From Lachnospiraceae bacterium (GTDB lineage: Bacteria > Bacillota > Clostridia > Lachnospirales > Lachnospiraceae): a stretch of 64,000 nt of DNA. Shown one piece after another: positions 53,602 to 63,251 of the stretch (position 1 is its first letter; each line of letters begins with the position of its first letter). Location: NCBI GenBank assembly GCA_022510615.1, contig JAFLTC010000008.1, forward strand, positions 1 through 64,000. The letters are read 5' to 3'. The notes under the pieces are model-generated. The model did no database searches. It saw only the letters and a list, made by a program, of their open reading frames with translations, and was not told where the DNA came from. A program made the translations under genes and the position numbers.

Positions 53602-56600
53602 TTACTTTTTGGTAAATTTAATCCATTTCAGCATAACACCTGCTCTATTTGTTTTTACATAAACTGTGTGAGCACCGCTAAAAGGAGGGTAGATACTATT
53701 GTCGGCTTCCTTCCAACTTCCATTTCCCAGATTATATATAGGAGCAGGCGAATTGTTCAAACTATCAAGATAAATAGATATCTGCCCGCCGTTGTTTGGC
53801 TCCTTGACATAAACATATGCATGACTGGCAGAATCTGTTCCAAAATCAAGAGTAAAGGAAATCCACGAATCCGTACTGTTAAAGGTTACAATACCATCCT
53901 CCACCGTTACATCATTGGAATCGGCAAAGGCTGTCGCCGGAATCTGTTCAAACGGTCCTCCGATATCCGGCACCGCCCCCGGTGTCGTATCCTTTATCGT
54001 CAGGGTAAGCACCGCATTTCTGCCGGCACTAAATACAAACGTCAGGGAAACGGTTCCCGTTTTCAGGGAAGCCAGATAGGATTTTTCAATGGTCACAATA
54101 TTACCCTGCAGAGAATAATCTATTCCCTTTGCCAGTACCGTACTTCCGTTTTTAATTTGGGACAGAGTATTGTCATTTAACGTCATCGTAACCTGAATCG
54201 GCTTTTGTTCCGACTCATTCTTATCAAATTCATAACTGTCGGCGGTAATGGTAGCACTGGTTGCCGGCTTGGAGCCATCCGGCAGATAAGCACGGAATTT
54301 GCCGCTGCAATGCAACAGTCCCATCATATAAAGACATCCGTCATAATAACGATATTTTCCCGTGGTAGGAGAAATATTCCAGAGGTCTTCTAAAAATGCC
54401 CATGCCCGCTTATCACTGGCTGCCAGACTTGCCACTGCATTCATTGCCACAAGTCCCGGCGAATGATCGCTACTGTATTCCTTCTTTCCGTCTAGCGTCC
54501 ACTGGTTTCCGTAATTTTCAACACCCTTTTCGGTAAAAAATGCGTGCAGGGTATTGGCATGGGTGGTGGCCCAGCTATTCTTTCCCCACCATGCATAGTC
54601 ACAGGCGATATTGGCAGCAATACGCCAGGCATCGAAGCGGAAATCCCCGTGTTCACCCTCATTCCTTGCCACACCGCTATATTCGGAATAATCCGGTCCA
54701 AGTCCCGTCTCGGCATTGGTTGCTTTCTGGAAATAAGCACGGCTGGCATCTGCTGCCTCACTCCAGAAATCATTGTCCTTTTCTGCCAGTTCCGCCCATA
54801 CCTCATAAAAGGCCGGTAAGTGATAGGAGGGATCGGTATAGGTAGCGGCATTTCCGATTGGACAAAATACCGGCATCTTATAGGTACTGTCAAACATATT
54901 GACGCCCTGTTTATCATCCGCCTGATGAAGCATGGCATCTAAGATTATCTGCGCCTGTTCATTATAGTTATAAATACCGTCGCCGTCTCCCCAGCGGGCA
55001 GAAGCGAATAAAAGCGCTGTGGCAAAGTATTCCTCTCCGTCAGAAGCCGGTGTATTGTCCATCTTGGAACCACTGGAGGAACATTTCCATGCAAAATAAT
55101 TCTTAAACTCTCCACTGGTATGCTGCATATAGGTTTTTGCCCATTTCCACAGACGGTCAAATTCCTCCTGCTTATCCATCTGGACACATATCATCATACC
55201 GTAGGACATTCCCTCAGAGCGCACATCGTTGGTATCTGCCGTATAGATATATGCCATATCCGGCTCCACCGGATAATAGAGTCTTTCCTCATCCGTTCCG
55301 TAAAACAGCTTCTGCCAGGCATCCTCTACCTTGGCATCAATCTCCGACTCATGGTAGCCAAGCTCCTGAAACATATTGCGGTAGTTTCCGGTATAAGCGG
55401 CTCCACCTGCCGGTACCGGTGCTGTAGGAGGTTCCGGTATGTCACCTAAAAAGAATAACTCAAAGCTGTGCAGATAGGTATCATTGGACCCGTTATCGGT
55501 TTCCAGTCTAAACTCAATTTCCAGCTCGCCGGTTTCCTCATCCTGCATTTTGAAATCAATGGACTGCTCCTGAAGGTCGGTTCCTGTAAAGGAAACAGCT
55601 CCCTTCTTCTTTCCGCCGATATAGAGTGACACACCGGCGGCAGTAGAATTATCAGAAGCTCCCTTTATAACCATACGGTACTTTTTATTGATTCCATCAA
55701 AGAAATAGGTCGTCTTACAGTTATCCCCATTTCCGTACAGGGCTACACCGTCGAAAGGTTTTGAAATCTTTCCGGCATATTTTCCGCCACACTCCATATC
55801 ACTACAGTTTTTCTCCAATACACTGACGGGCTCCGGTGTCGGCGTCGGTGTTCCTGACGGTGTTCTGGTCGGCGAAGCCGTTGGTGCTCCGGACGAATTT
55901 CCCGTCGGTGTCCCAGATGGTTTTCCCGTCGGGGAATCGGTTCCTGTCTGCGATGGATTCTTTGTTGATGGTCCCTGAGAGTTTCCCGTATCCGTCGGCT
56001 TTTCGGACTCTGTCGGCGGATTTGTCACTCCATTGGTCGGAGCCGGGCTGATGCCGGTATCATATCTGTCCGATATGACTCTTATCTGGCAATATGCCTT
56101 TTTCTTTGTCCCATCCAGTGACATCGCCGTAATGGTAACCGTTCCGTCATTGATTCCTCTTACTATACCGCCGGTGGAAACTGTCGCCACCCTTTCATCA
56201 CTGCTTGAAAAACGCACCTTCTTATAGGAAGCCTTTTCCGGAGAAACGATAGTGTTTAACTGAACCGAAGTTCCCTTCCCAATCGACTTTGGTGCCATAT
56301 TAAACTTCAGAGATTTTACTTTTGTTCCGACAATAATTTTTAACTTTGCTTTTTTCTTTCCTTTTTTCGCTGTAACGGTAATGGTAGTCTTTCCCTTTTT
56401 CTTCGCTTTCATTTTTCCTTTTTTGTTTACCGTCACAATCTTTTTGTTTTTGGACCGAAAGGTTACCTTCTTCCATGCCTTTTTGGAAACCTTTCCGTTA
56501 ATGGCAATTTTCAGTGTGACTTTTTCTTTCTTTTTCATTACAAGCACACCGGAATCGGAATTTTTGATTTTTACTTTCTTTATCTTTGTCGATTTTTTCG

Positions 56601-56688
56601 CCTCTGCCCCAACAGAGGGAACCATTGACAATACAAGAGAGAAAATCAGTGCCAATATAACCCCTTTTTGCATGATACGTTTTGCCAT
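53602..56688 (-). CDS. Secreted multidomain GH8 xylanase
   Basis: A 1028-residue exported enzyme. After the signal peptide (IFSLVLSMVPSVGAEA) come a lysine-rich Ig-like stretch and a BIG2 domain, a Pro/Thr/Ser linker (SPTGKPSGTPTGNSSG...), a beta-sandwich module with CSDMECGGKYAGKI, then the GH8 catalytic domain: VRSEGMSYGMMI with the general acid Glu, ASDGEEYFATALLFAS and FRFDAWRIAANIA with the catalytic Asp. This set is closest to xylan-acting GH8 enzymes of the Rex type. A CBM_X2-like module (SYEFDKNESEQKPIQV) and a C-terminal CBM6-like module follow. AGGAGG precedes the ATG. No sortase motif is seen. Confidence 0.92.
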   Translation of the reverse strand: MAKRIMQKGVILALIFSLVLSMVPSVGAEAKKSTKIKKVKIKNSDSGVLVMKKKEKVTLKIAINGKVSKKAWKKVTFRSKNKKIVTVNKKGKMKAKKKGKTTITVTAKKGKKKAKLKIIVGTKVKSLKFNMAPKSIGKGTSVQLNTIVSPEKASYKKVRFSSSDERVATVSTGGIVRGINDGTVTITAMSLDGTKKKAYCQIRVISDRYDTGISPAPTNGVTNPPTESEKPTDTGNSQGPSTKNPSQTGTDSPTGKPSGTPTGNSSGAPTASPTRTPSGTPTPTPEPVSVLEKNCSDMECGGKYAGKISKPFDGVALYGNGDNCKTTYFFDGINKKYRMVIKGASDNSTAAGVSLYIGGKKKGAVSFTGTDLQEQSIDFKMQDEETGELEIEFRLETDNGSNDTYLHSFELFFLGDIPEPPTAPVPAGGAAYTGNYRNMFQELGYHESEIDAKVEDAWQKLFYGTDEERLYYPVEPDMAYIYTADTNDVRSEGMSYGMMICVQMDKQEEFDRLWKWAKTYMQHTSGEFKNYFAWKCSSSGSKMDNTPASDGEEYFATALLFASARWGDGDGIYNYNEQAQIILDAMLHQADDKQGVNMFDSTYKMPVFCPIGNAATYTDPSYHLPAFYEVWAELAEKDNDFWSEAADASRAYFQKATNAETGLGPDYSEYSGVARNEGEHGDFRFDAWRIAANIACDYAWWGKNSWATTHANTLHAFFTEKGVENYGNQWTLDGKKEYSSDHSPGLVAMNAVASLAASDKRAWAFLEDLWNISPTTGKYRYYDGCLYMMGLLHCSGKFRAYLPDGSKPATSATITADSYEFDKNESEQKPIQVTMTLNDNTLSQIKNGSTVLAKGIDYSLQGNIVTIEKSYLASLKTGTVSLTFVFSAGRNAVLTLTIKDTTPGAVPDIGGPFEQIPATAFADSNDVTVEDGIVTFNSTDSWISFTLDFGTDSASHAYVYVKEPNNGGQISIYLDSLNNSPAPIYNLGNGSWKEADNSIYPPFSGAHTVYVKTNRAGVMLKWIKFTKK

Positions 56689-56735
56689 ATGCCCTTCCTC
56701 CTTTGTGTAAAATATTTATAAACCCTATTAATTTT

Positions 56736-56764
56736 ATTATAATATTTTTCTTGGGTAAAATCAA
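56736..56764 (-). promoter_or_regulatory. Sigma-A promoter of the GH8 gene
   Basis: On the minus strand TTGATT (56759-56764), a 17 bp spacer and TATAAT (56736-56741), 48 bp before the ATG. Confidence 0.75.
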
Positions 56765-56768
56765 ATAA

Positions 56769-56810
56769 AACAGAGCATGATATAGTCCTTTTTCCATATC
56801 ATGCCCTGTT
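56769..56810 (-). terminator. Intrinsic terminator of the uxaC-GH115 unit
   Basis: AACAGGGCATGATAT pairs with ATATCATGCTCTGTT (one mismatch) and is followed on the minus strand by TTTTATTTGATTTT. It ends the GH115 transcript directly before the GH8 promoter. Confidence 0.85.
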
Positions 56811-56824
56811 CCTTTTTCTGGTAT

Positions 56825-59662
56825 TTATTTTACATAACCGGATTCTGTCGGTCCAAAATAAGATTCCTTCCAGTTTCCTTTATAAAGCACCAGCTTCTGA
56901 AGCACCACTCCGGCCTCTACACCATAGATGGTCACCGTATGAGTACCCGGCTTCAGGGTAACCTTATTTTCACCGTAATGGCAGTTATTGAGAACACCCT
57001 CTGCCCAGTCACGATTACGATGGTGACCGCCGCCGATATTGTACTCCTCATCCGGAATCGTCTTTACCGGCTCCGGTGTACTGCCGTCTATGGATACCGC
57101 ATATCTCATATTCCGTCCGTCCTCCAGATTATTCGTCGGTGAGGTTATAACCCGGAGATTATACTCGCCACCCTCACGAACCAGTATCCGGTATTCCAAC
57201 GCCGGAGCAACACCGATATCATCAAAGTTTCTGTCTAACGGATAAATTTTCATGGAAGAAAGCGTTTTCCCATATTCCTTTAACTTGCACCACTGATAAC
57301 CATCTCTTTCCCAGTCAGCGGCAAAATGCTCTGCCTCTATGGCAATCTCCCCTTCACTTTCCACAAAGGTCATGGAAGATACCCCGGCAGTATCAATCAC
57401 GGTAGCTCTTCCCTTTACCTTCACCTCACTGCCAGCCCCTTTAATGGTCAGGGTAAAATCACAATCCCCGGATAGCTTCTCCCAGTCTATCTGAATCTCA
57501 TATTCCCGGATAGAATCCACCGGACTTTTCACTTCCTTAATATTGACTGCCTCCAAATCACAGGCAATCTCACAGTCAAAGGCTGCCTTTCCACCTTGTG
57601 CCACCTGCAGAATCCGGCTCTCGTTTCCAATGTTTGTAAACTCAGGGAGAGAAATCGTTCCTTCACTGACAAAGGCATCTCCGCCTTCTGCCAGAACAAG
57701 CATTTTCTCCTCCTCCGGTAGTTCTATGGATACCGTCTCCGGATAATGCCAACCCTCGTCATTCCAATTTTCAAAACAGATATGGGCGGAGCTCATCATA
57801 CCCTTCCATTTGCCCTCTGACATTTCCTCGTGATAATAATCTGTCAGCTTCTTATCATAGGCAATACAACTTTCCACCCGCTTTTCATAGTCTGCCGCTG
57901 CTGCCACTCCGTTTTTTGCGTAAAACTGGTTTTTCGCCGCATAGAGGTTCATCAGCTGGACATTGGCTCCGGCTACTGCCGGATAATATACTAAGCTGTA
58001 AAAGCTGTCCTTACATTCTTCCGGTATTTTATGGTCCACATCATCTGCCATTCTCTTTATTTTCCTGCAAAGTGCAATCATCCGGTCATTTTCCCGGTAA
58101 TGTGTCACATGATAGGTATCCGGATGGGTTGCCTCCGGTCTACGGTTTCCATGCATTCTTGTATAAGCTTTCAGAATCGCTACAATATCTGCCTTAACCT
58201 CATCATCCTCCACATAGCTGCCAAACTGCTGCTCCACCCAGGAGTCCAGGAAACGGTCTGTCTCATTTGGATGATTAATTCCCATTCCCTCATAATCATA
58301 GGCAAGCGCCATGTAATAGGAAAGAGGAAGCTCATCCGGACGAATATCTCCCACATTGACAATCCACAAATCACGAATACCGTATTCATATGCCATAGTA
58401 AGCTGCTCCCATACCTTTGGCAGCGGAGTGGAATTTACCCATTCGTAGGAAATCGGGGCTCCATGGTAATCAAAATGGTAATACAGTCCCCAGCCGGCCT
58501 TCCGGTCACGGTTTTCCTTTGTCGGAAGGGTACGGACGTTGGCAAAGTTATCATCGGATAATAGTAACGTCGCATTATCCAGACCATCCCAGTCCTTTAA
58601 ACCTTTGACACCATCACCACCGTAATAATAGCCTTCTACTTCCTTATACAGAGCAAGCATCTGCGGCATATCGGCACAGCCTTTTTCCGCAAGAATACGG
58701 TTCTGGTCCGTAATAATCTGACGAAGCAGTTCTACATTTTCCTGAATCGAGGCATCCGGCGGCAGCATGGTAGTATCGCGCTCTCCACGCATACCGATGG
58801 TAATCATGTGCTTAAAGCCTTTATTTCTCTCTACGCCGTCCTCCCAGTAACGGTAAAGTCCTTCGCCGTTGGTGTAATAGTTCCAGTCCTTTCCGTATCC
58901 TACATTGTTGGTATCTGTCTTTACCTTATCCCACTCCTCACTGGATCGCATCAGCGGTTCGTGGTGAGAGTTTCCAATGGTAATACCAAGCTCTGTCGCC
59001 AGTCTGACATTGGCAAGAGGATCTCCCTCACCACCGTCCAGTGACAGGGAAGCAGACCACATGGCCGGCCAGAAATAGTTTCCCTTCAGACGAAGTAAAA
59101 GGTCAAATACCTTATCATAAAATTTTACATTAAAATCTCCGAAAGTATTATAGACAAAGCTGCCAAGAGACGGCCATTCATCATTCATAAAAAATCCACG
59201 GAATTTTACCGACGGTTCCTTGGAAGCAAAATTGATATCCTCACCAAAAACAATTTCACTCTGTTTTGCCGGCTTGACATCTGCCCAGTACACCCACGGA
59301 GACACACCGATTTTCTCCGAGATATGATACAGCCCGTGCAGGGTCGCTACCGTTTCCGTACCCGTCACTATCAGTTTTTTCCCAACGAGTTTCAGAGCAT
59401 AGCTTTCCCTCTTTCCCTGAATCGCCGATACATCCAGTGACCCATCTGATACCATGGCATCTACCACAGGAGAGTTTCCCAGTGTACCTGCCACAATCTG
59501 ATATCCTTCTGTTACTTCCGTTTCCAACTGTGGGCACACTCCCGCTACCAGCTCAATATCGGCACGGATTTTTTCTGCCACATGGGACAGACCCGCATAA
59601 TCAGATGCCTTATCATCTACATAAATGCCGGCTGCCTTTCCCCCCTTCACTAATTCAAACAT
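56825..59662 (-). CDS. GH115 xylan alpha-1,2-glucuronidase
   Basis: A 945-residue enzyme without signal peptide that removes (methyl)glucuronic acid side groups from xylan or its fragments. The length and the succession of domains match GH115: N-terminal alpha/beta domain (GKKLIVTGTETVATLHGLYHISEKIG), a barrel with FRGFFMNDEWPSLG, MWSASLS, MRGERDTTMLPPD and NVGDIRPDELPLSYYM, a helical region, and a C-terminal carbohydrate-binding-like domain ending in GTHTVTIYGVEAGVVLQKL. GGAGG precedes the ATG. uxaC ends 42 bp upstream, so the glucuronate it frees can be isomerised by the product of the same transcript. Confidence 0.93.
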   Translation of the reverse strand: MFELVKGGKAAGIYVDDKASDYAGLSHVAEKIRADIELVAGVCPQLETEVTEGYQIVAGTLGNSPVVDAMVSDGSLDVSAIQGKRESYALKLVGKKLIVTGTETVATLHGLYHISEKIGVSPWVYWADVKPAKQSEIVFGEDINFASKEPSVKFRGFFMNDEWPSLGSFVYNTFGDFNVKFYDKVFDLLLRLKGNYFWPAMWSASLSLDGGEGDPLANVRLATELGITIGNSHHEPLMRSSEEWDKVKTDTNNVGYGKDWNYYTNGEGLYRYWEDGVERNKGFKHMITIGMRGERDTTMLPPDASIQENVELLRQIITDQNRILAEKGCADMPQMLALYKEVEGYYYGGDGVKGLKDWDGLDNATLLLSDDNFANVRTLPTKENRDRKAGWGLYYHFDYHGAPISYEWVNSTPLPKVWEQLTMAYEYGIRDLWIVNVGDIRPDELPLSYYMALAYDYEGMGINHPNETDRFLDSWVEQQFGSYVEDDEVKADIVAILKAYTRMHGNRRPEATHPDTYHVTHYRENDRMIALCRKIKRMADDVDHKIPEECKDSFYSLVYYPAVAGANVQLMNLYAAKNQFYAKNGVAAAADYEKRVESCIAYDKKLTDYYHEEMSEGKWKGMMSSAHICFENWNDEGWHYPETVSIELPEEEKMLVLAEGGDAFVSEGTISLPEFTNIGNESRILQVAQGGKAAFDCEIACDLEAVNIKEVKSPVDSIREYEIQIDWEKLSGDCDFTLTIKGAGSEVKVKGRATVIDTAGVSSMTFVESEGEIAIEAEHFAADWERDGYQWCKLKEYGKTLSSMKIYPLDRNFDDIGVAPALEYRILVREGGEYNLRVITSPTNNLEDGRNMRYAVSIDGSTPEPVKTIPDEEYNIGGGHHRNRDWAEGVLNNCHYGENKVTLKPGTHTVTIYGVEAGVVLQKLVLYKGNWKESYFGPTESGYVK

Positions 59663-59704
59663 AATAACCTCCAGTCCAAAGCGTCCTCACATATGAGAGC
59701 CTTC

Positions 59705-61111
59705 TTATAATTGAAATCCAAAATAATTTACTGCATTGTAATAGGATATATCCTGTACCAGTTCTCCTAACAGTTCATAATCCTCCGGGTACTCGCCGTT
59801 TTCCACCAGAGTACCGATATAATTACACAAAATACGACGGAAATACTCATGCCGCGGATAAGAAATAAAACTCCGGGAATCGGTCAGCATTCCAATAAAA
59901 TTTCCCAAAAGGCTTAACGAAGCAAGGGAATTCATATGCTCTTCCATACCATACTTGTGGTCATTAAACCACCATGCTGCACCCTGCTGAATTTTTCCCC
60001 GGACATTATCTCCCTGAAAACAGCCAATCATCGTTCCAATCAGTGCATTGTCTGTCGGATTTAATGAGTACAAAATCGTGCGGGGAAGATTTCCCTCTTT
60101 ATTCAGCGCATTCATAAAATCTGCCACCTCTGCCGAAAATCCCTTTGGATTAATGCAGTCAATTCCGGCATTGGCACCGGCAGACTGAAATACAACCTCA
60201 TTATTCTCCCGCTTTGCCCCGTAATGCAACTGCATAGCCCAATTTCTTTTCTTATATTCCGCTCCTAAGAACAACATTACCATTGTCTTAAAGGAGAGAA
60301 GCTCCTCGAAAGAAAGTTCTTCTCCCGCCAAGCTTTTTTCTGTCAGCTTTCTCATCTTATCCTCTGAAACCGGTCGAAACTCCGCATAATCCAAACCATG
60401 GTCGGAAATGCAACAGCCCCGCTCCCCAAAATAGTCCAGACGATTGACCAATGCCTTTTTCAATGTAGCAAAATCAACGATGGAAATTCCGCTGACCTCA
60501 GATAGTTTATTTATGTAATCAAGATAGCCTTCCTTTTCCGGACACATAACCAAATCCGGTCGCCATGCCGGTAGCACCTGTACTTCAAAGTCCTCATCGG
60601 CGGCAATCATTTCATGATAATGTAAATCATCCACCGGATCATCCGTTGTACACACCAATGTTACATTTGACATGCGAATGAGATTTTTCGCCGACATTTC
60701 CGGCTTTTGCAAAATTTCATTACATTTACCATAAATCTCTTTCCAGTTTTTTTCACTCAGAGTTTCGTATATGCCAAAATATCTCTGCAATTCCAAATGA
60801 CACCAGTGATACATCGGATTGCCGATGCATTTTGGAAGTGCCTTCGCAAAAGCATGAAATTTTTCCTCATCCGAAGCATCTCCCGTGATATATCTTTCAC
60901 TGACACCATTGGAGCGCATCACACGCCATTTATAGTGGTCCGCCCCCAGCCAAAGCTCTGTTATATTCTTAAAATGAATGTCCTCTGCGATTTCCTGCGG
61001 TATGAGATGACAGTGATAATCTAACACAGGTACCTGCGTGGCATACTGATGATACAATGTCTTTGCCACATCATTTTGAAGTAAAAAATCTTTATCCATA
61101 AACGGTTTCAT
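59705..61111 (-). CDS. uxaC: Glucuronate isomerase UxaC
   Basis: Isomerises D-glucuronate to D-fructuronate (and galacturonate to tagaturonate), the first cytosolic step of hexuronate breakdown. The 468 residues carry VLDYHCHLIPQEIAED with metal-binding histidines, DPVDDLHYHE, VLPAWRPD and QLHYGAKRENN. The start is ATG at 61111, with GGAGG about 11 bases upstream; the ORF-track start is 12 codons earlier and overlaps the leader. It is first in a two-gene transcript with GH115, from the promoter at 61146-61174. Confidence 0.95.
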   Translation of the reverse strand: MKPFMDKDFLLQNDVAKTLYHQYATQVPVLDYHCHLIPQEIAEDIHFKNITELWLGADHYKWRVMRSNGVSERYITGDASDEEKFHAFAKALPKCIGNPMYHWCHLELQRYFGIYETLSEKNWKEIYGKCNEILQKPEMSAKNLIRMSNVTLVCTTDDPVDDLHYHEMIAADEDFEVQVLPAWRPDLVMCPEKEGYLDYINKLSEVSGISIVDFATLKKALVNRLDYFGERGCCISDHGLDYAEFRPVSEDKMRKLTEKSLAGEELSFEELLSFKTMVMLFLGAEYKKRNWAMQLHYGAKRENNEVVFQSAGANAGIDCINPKGFSAEVADFMNALNKEGNLPRTILYSLNPTDNALIGTMIGCFQGDNVRGKIQQGAAWWFNDHKYGMEEHMNSLASLSLLGNFIGMLTDSRSFISYPRHEYFRRILCNYIGTLVENGEYPEDYELLGELVQDISYYNAVNYFGFQL

Positions 61112-61145
61112 AATAAAAATAACCTCCTGTATTGCGTTGGAATTC

Positions 61146-61174
61146 ATTTTATCATATAATCATTTTATAGACAA
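61146..61174 (-). promoter_or_regulatory. Sigma-A promoter of uxaC-GH115
   Basis: On the minus strand TTGTCT (61169-61174), a 17 bp spacer and TAAAAT (61146-61151). No obvious operator palindrome was seen beside it. Confidence 0.65.
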
Positions 61175-61233
61175 GATACGAAGCCTGAAAACTTTTCCGT
61201 AAGGATTCCAATAATATAGAAAGAGGTGTTTCG

Positions 61234-63039
61234 ATGCCAATTATCAGCAACACAGTACAGAACAATGGCGGAGGTTCTTCCCCCTCTGTCACATCCCGTT
61301 CACGGGCGTACCGTTCCGGAGGCTCTACCATTCGTCTTCAGGAGGGGCAAACCTTAAAAGGAGTAATCAGTGATATTCACGGGAAAGAAATTACACTGTC
61401 TATGGAAGACGGTTCCTCTTTTACCGGTAAGCTGCCAGAAGCCAGCCAGTATTCCATTGGACAAAAGGCGGCTTTCCAGATAACCGGACTGGATAGTAAT
61501 ACCATATTTATGAAAGCTATGACAGACGCTTATCTGCTTGATATAGAAGATACCATTGAACAAGCACTGGAAGAAGCAAATCTCCCGAAAACCGAGAGAA
61601 ATATAGATGTAGTCCGCAGCCTGTTACAAAACCAGCAGTCCATTAGCAGAGAAAGTATTCTCTCCTCCATCCGGCTCTGCGCCGGCTTTCCGGATGCCGG
61701 AGTGGATTCTATCATTACGATGAGGCGGCTTGGCATGCCGATGACACAGGAATCGGTACAGCAGTTTGAAGACTATCAGAACCAGACACACCAGCTTTTG
61801 TATAAGATGGACACTTTGACAGATTCCATCGGCGACATGCTAAACTCCATCGGCACACAGGTACCACGTCTGGCAAAGGAAGTAGGAACCCAGCTTCTTT
61901 CCATTGCCCTGCAGGGAAATCTTTCTTTAGAGGAAACAGCACTAAAGATTTTTCAGGATGCCGAACTTCAGACGGCACTTACCGGGGAAGATGCCTTAGA
62001 GGACGAGGCGGTTTCTCTGGACGAAAACGGAAATCCCATCCCGGCAGAATCTGCTGAGGCAATAGCTGAGACCACTGCAGAAAATTCAGAGGAGACCACT
62101 ACCGGTGGACCTTTTTCTCGGATGAAGCAGCTTATTTCCAATATTACCGATGGCAGTGCCATTGCCAAAACGGCACTGACCGAATCGGGACTGGTCGATG
62201 ATTTCCGTACTCCTTTTATTCATGAGCAGACCGGATTTATTCTTTCACCGGAAGAACGACAGGAATTTGCAAAATTTTTATCGGATTATCCTCTTCCTGA
62301 CACGATAAAGGAGGGAATTGCCGAGGGAACATTGACGGCAAGAGATTTTCTGACTGCTATTCAGGAAGCTTTCCCGGATATGGACGAGAAACAGGCCGGT
62401 TCACTGCTTGCCTCCAAAGCCTTCCATGCCGTAGTAAAAGGACAGTTCCTCTCCGGATGGACACTTTCTCCGGAGCGTTTAAAACAGGAAAATGCCCTGG
62501 ATGAAGTATATGATAAAATGTCCCGCCAGTTTGAATCCCTATCCAAATTCGGCGAGCAGGTTTTAGGGAAGGATGTCTTTACCCAGATGTCCGATACCGC
62601 CTCCCATATGAATGATAATCTGGACTTTATGAAAACACTAAACCAGACCTTCCAGTATATCCAGCTGCCTCTGAAGCTGCAAAACCAGAATGCACATGGA
62701 GATTTGTATGTGATGACAAGAAAGGAAGCGTTAAAAAAGAATCCTAACAATCTGAAAGTACTTCTTCATCTGGATATGGATCATCTGGGAACACTGGATA
62801 TACAGATTGCCAAGGAAAATACCTCAGTTTCCACCAAGTTTTTTGTGTCTACCAAGGAAACACAAAAACTGTTAGAACGAAACATTGAATTATTATCCGA
62901 TGCCATTAACAATCAGGGCTACGCCTTTACTTCCGAACTGGCATTAAAGGAAAAGGAAGTAGATATCGTAAACGACTTCATCACCGCCGAAGCCCCGGTG
63001 GGGGATATTAAAAGGTACAACTTTGACCTCCGAGCCTAG
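61234..63039 (+). CDS. FliK-like flagellar hook-length control protein
   Basis: A 601-residue protein. The N-terminus is Ser/Gly/Asn-rich, then a small beta module (LQEGQTLKGVISDIHGKEITLSM), a helical middle with an acidic stretch (AEAIAETTAENSEETT), and a C-terminal domain with LLHLDMDHLGTLDIQIAKENTSVSTKFFVSTKETQKLLERNIELLSDAI, which follows the FliK C-terminal (Flg_hook) pattern. FliK measures hook length and switches flagellar export. No other flagellar gene is in the window, so a role outside motility cannot be excluded. AAAGAGG precedes the ATG. Confidence 0.7.
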   Translation: MPIISNTVQNNGGGSSPSVTSRSRAYRSGGSTIRLQEGQTLKGVISDIHGKEITLSMEDGSSFTGKLPEASQYSIGQKAAFQITGLDSNTIFMKAMTDAYLLDIEDTIEQALEEANLPKTERNIDVVRSLLQNQQSISRESILSSIRLCAGFPDAGVDSIITMRRLGMPMTQESVQQFEDYQNQTHQLLYKMDTLTDSIGDMLNSIGTQVPRLAKEVGTQLLSIALQGNLSLEETALKIFQDAELQTALTGEDALEDEAVSLDENGNPIPAESAEAIAETTAENSEETTTGGPFSRMKQLISNITDGSAIAKTALTESGLVDDFRTPFIHEQTGFILSPEERQEFAKFLSDYPLPDTIKEGIAEGTLTARDFLTAIQEAFPDMDEKQAGSLLASKAFHAVVKGQFLSGWTLSPERLKQENALDEVYDKMSRQFESLSKFGEQVLGKDVFTQMSDTASHMNDNLDFMKTLNQTFQYIQLPLKLQNQNAHGDLYVMTRKEALKKNPNNLKVLLHLDMDHLGTLDIQIAKENTSVSTKFFVSTKETQKLLERNIELLSDAINNQGYAFTSELALKEKEVDIVNDFITAEAPVGDIKRYNFDLRA

Positions 63040-63049
63040 CAACATTAGG

Positions 63050-63103
63050 AAAGAGCGTTCGTCCTTGTGAGCAAACTCACAAGAGGATGAACGCTCTTTT
63101 TTA
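63050..63103 (+). terminator. Intrinsic terminator of the FliK-like gene
   Basis: AAAGAGCGTTC...TTGTGAG pairs with CTCACAA...GAACGCTCTTT over about 20 bp, with a CAAA-type loop, followed by six T. Confidence 0.9.
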
Positions 63104-63126
63104 ATGTTATTAGGCGAAGCCTACAA

Positions 63127-63241
63127 GCGAGGCGCCAGCCGAGCTTGGCTAGGCTCGGAGACTTTTCCGAGCTTGGGCTAGGCTCGGAGACTTCCCATGC
63201 CTTGGGCTAGGCTCGGAAGGTTTTTTCCGAGCCTGCCTCGC
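63127..63241. repeat. Three tandem GC-rich units between convergent genes
   Basis: Three units of 28-31 bp begin CTTGG(G)CTAGGCTCGGA (63144, 63172, 63201). The first and third fold as CTCGGA...TCCGAG hairpins. An outer stem GCGAGGC (63127-63133) with GCCTCGC (63235-63241) encloses the set. The unit core is the reverse complement of the last codons and stop of the FliK-like gene. Confidence 0.8.
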
Positions 63242-63251
63242 AATATTGCGT

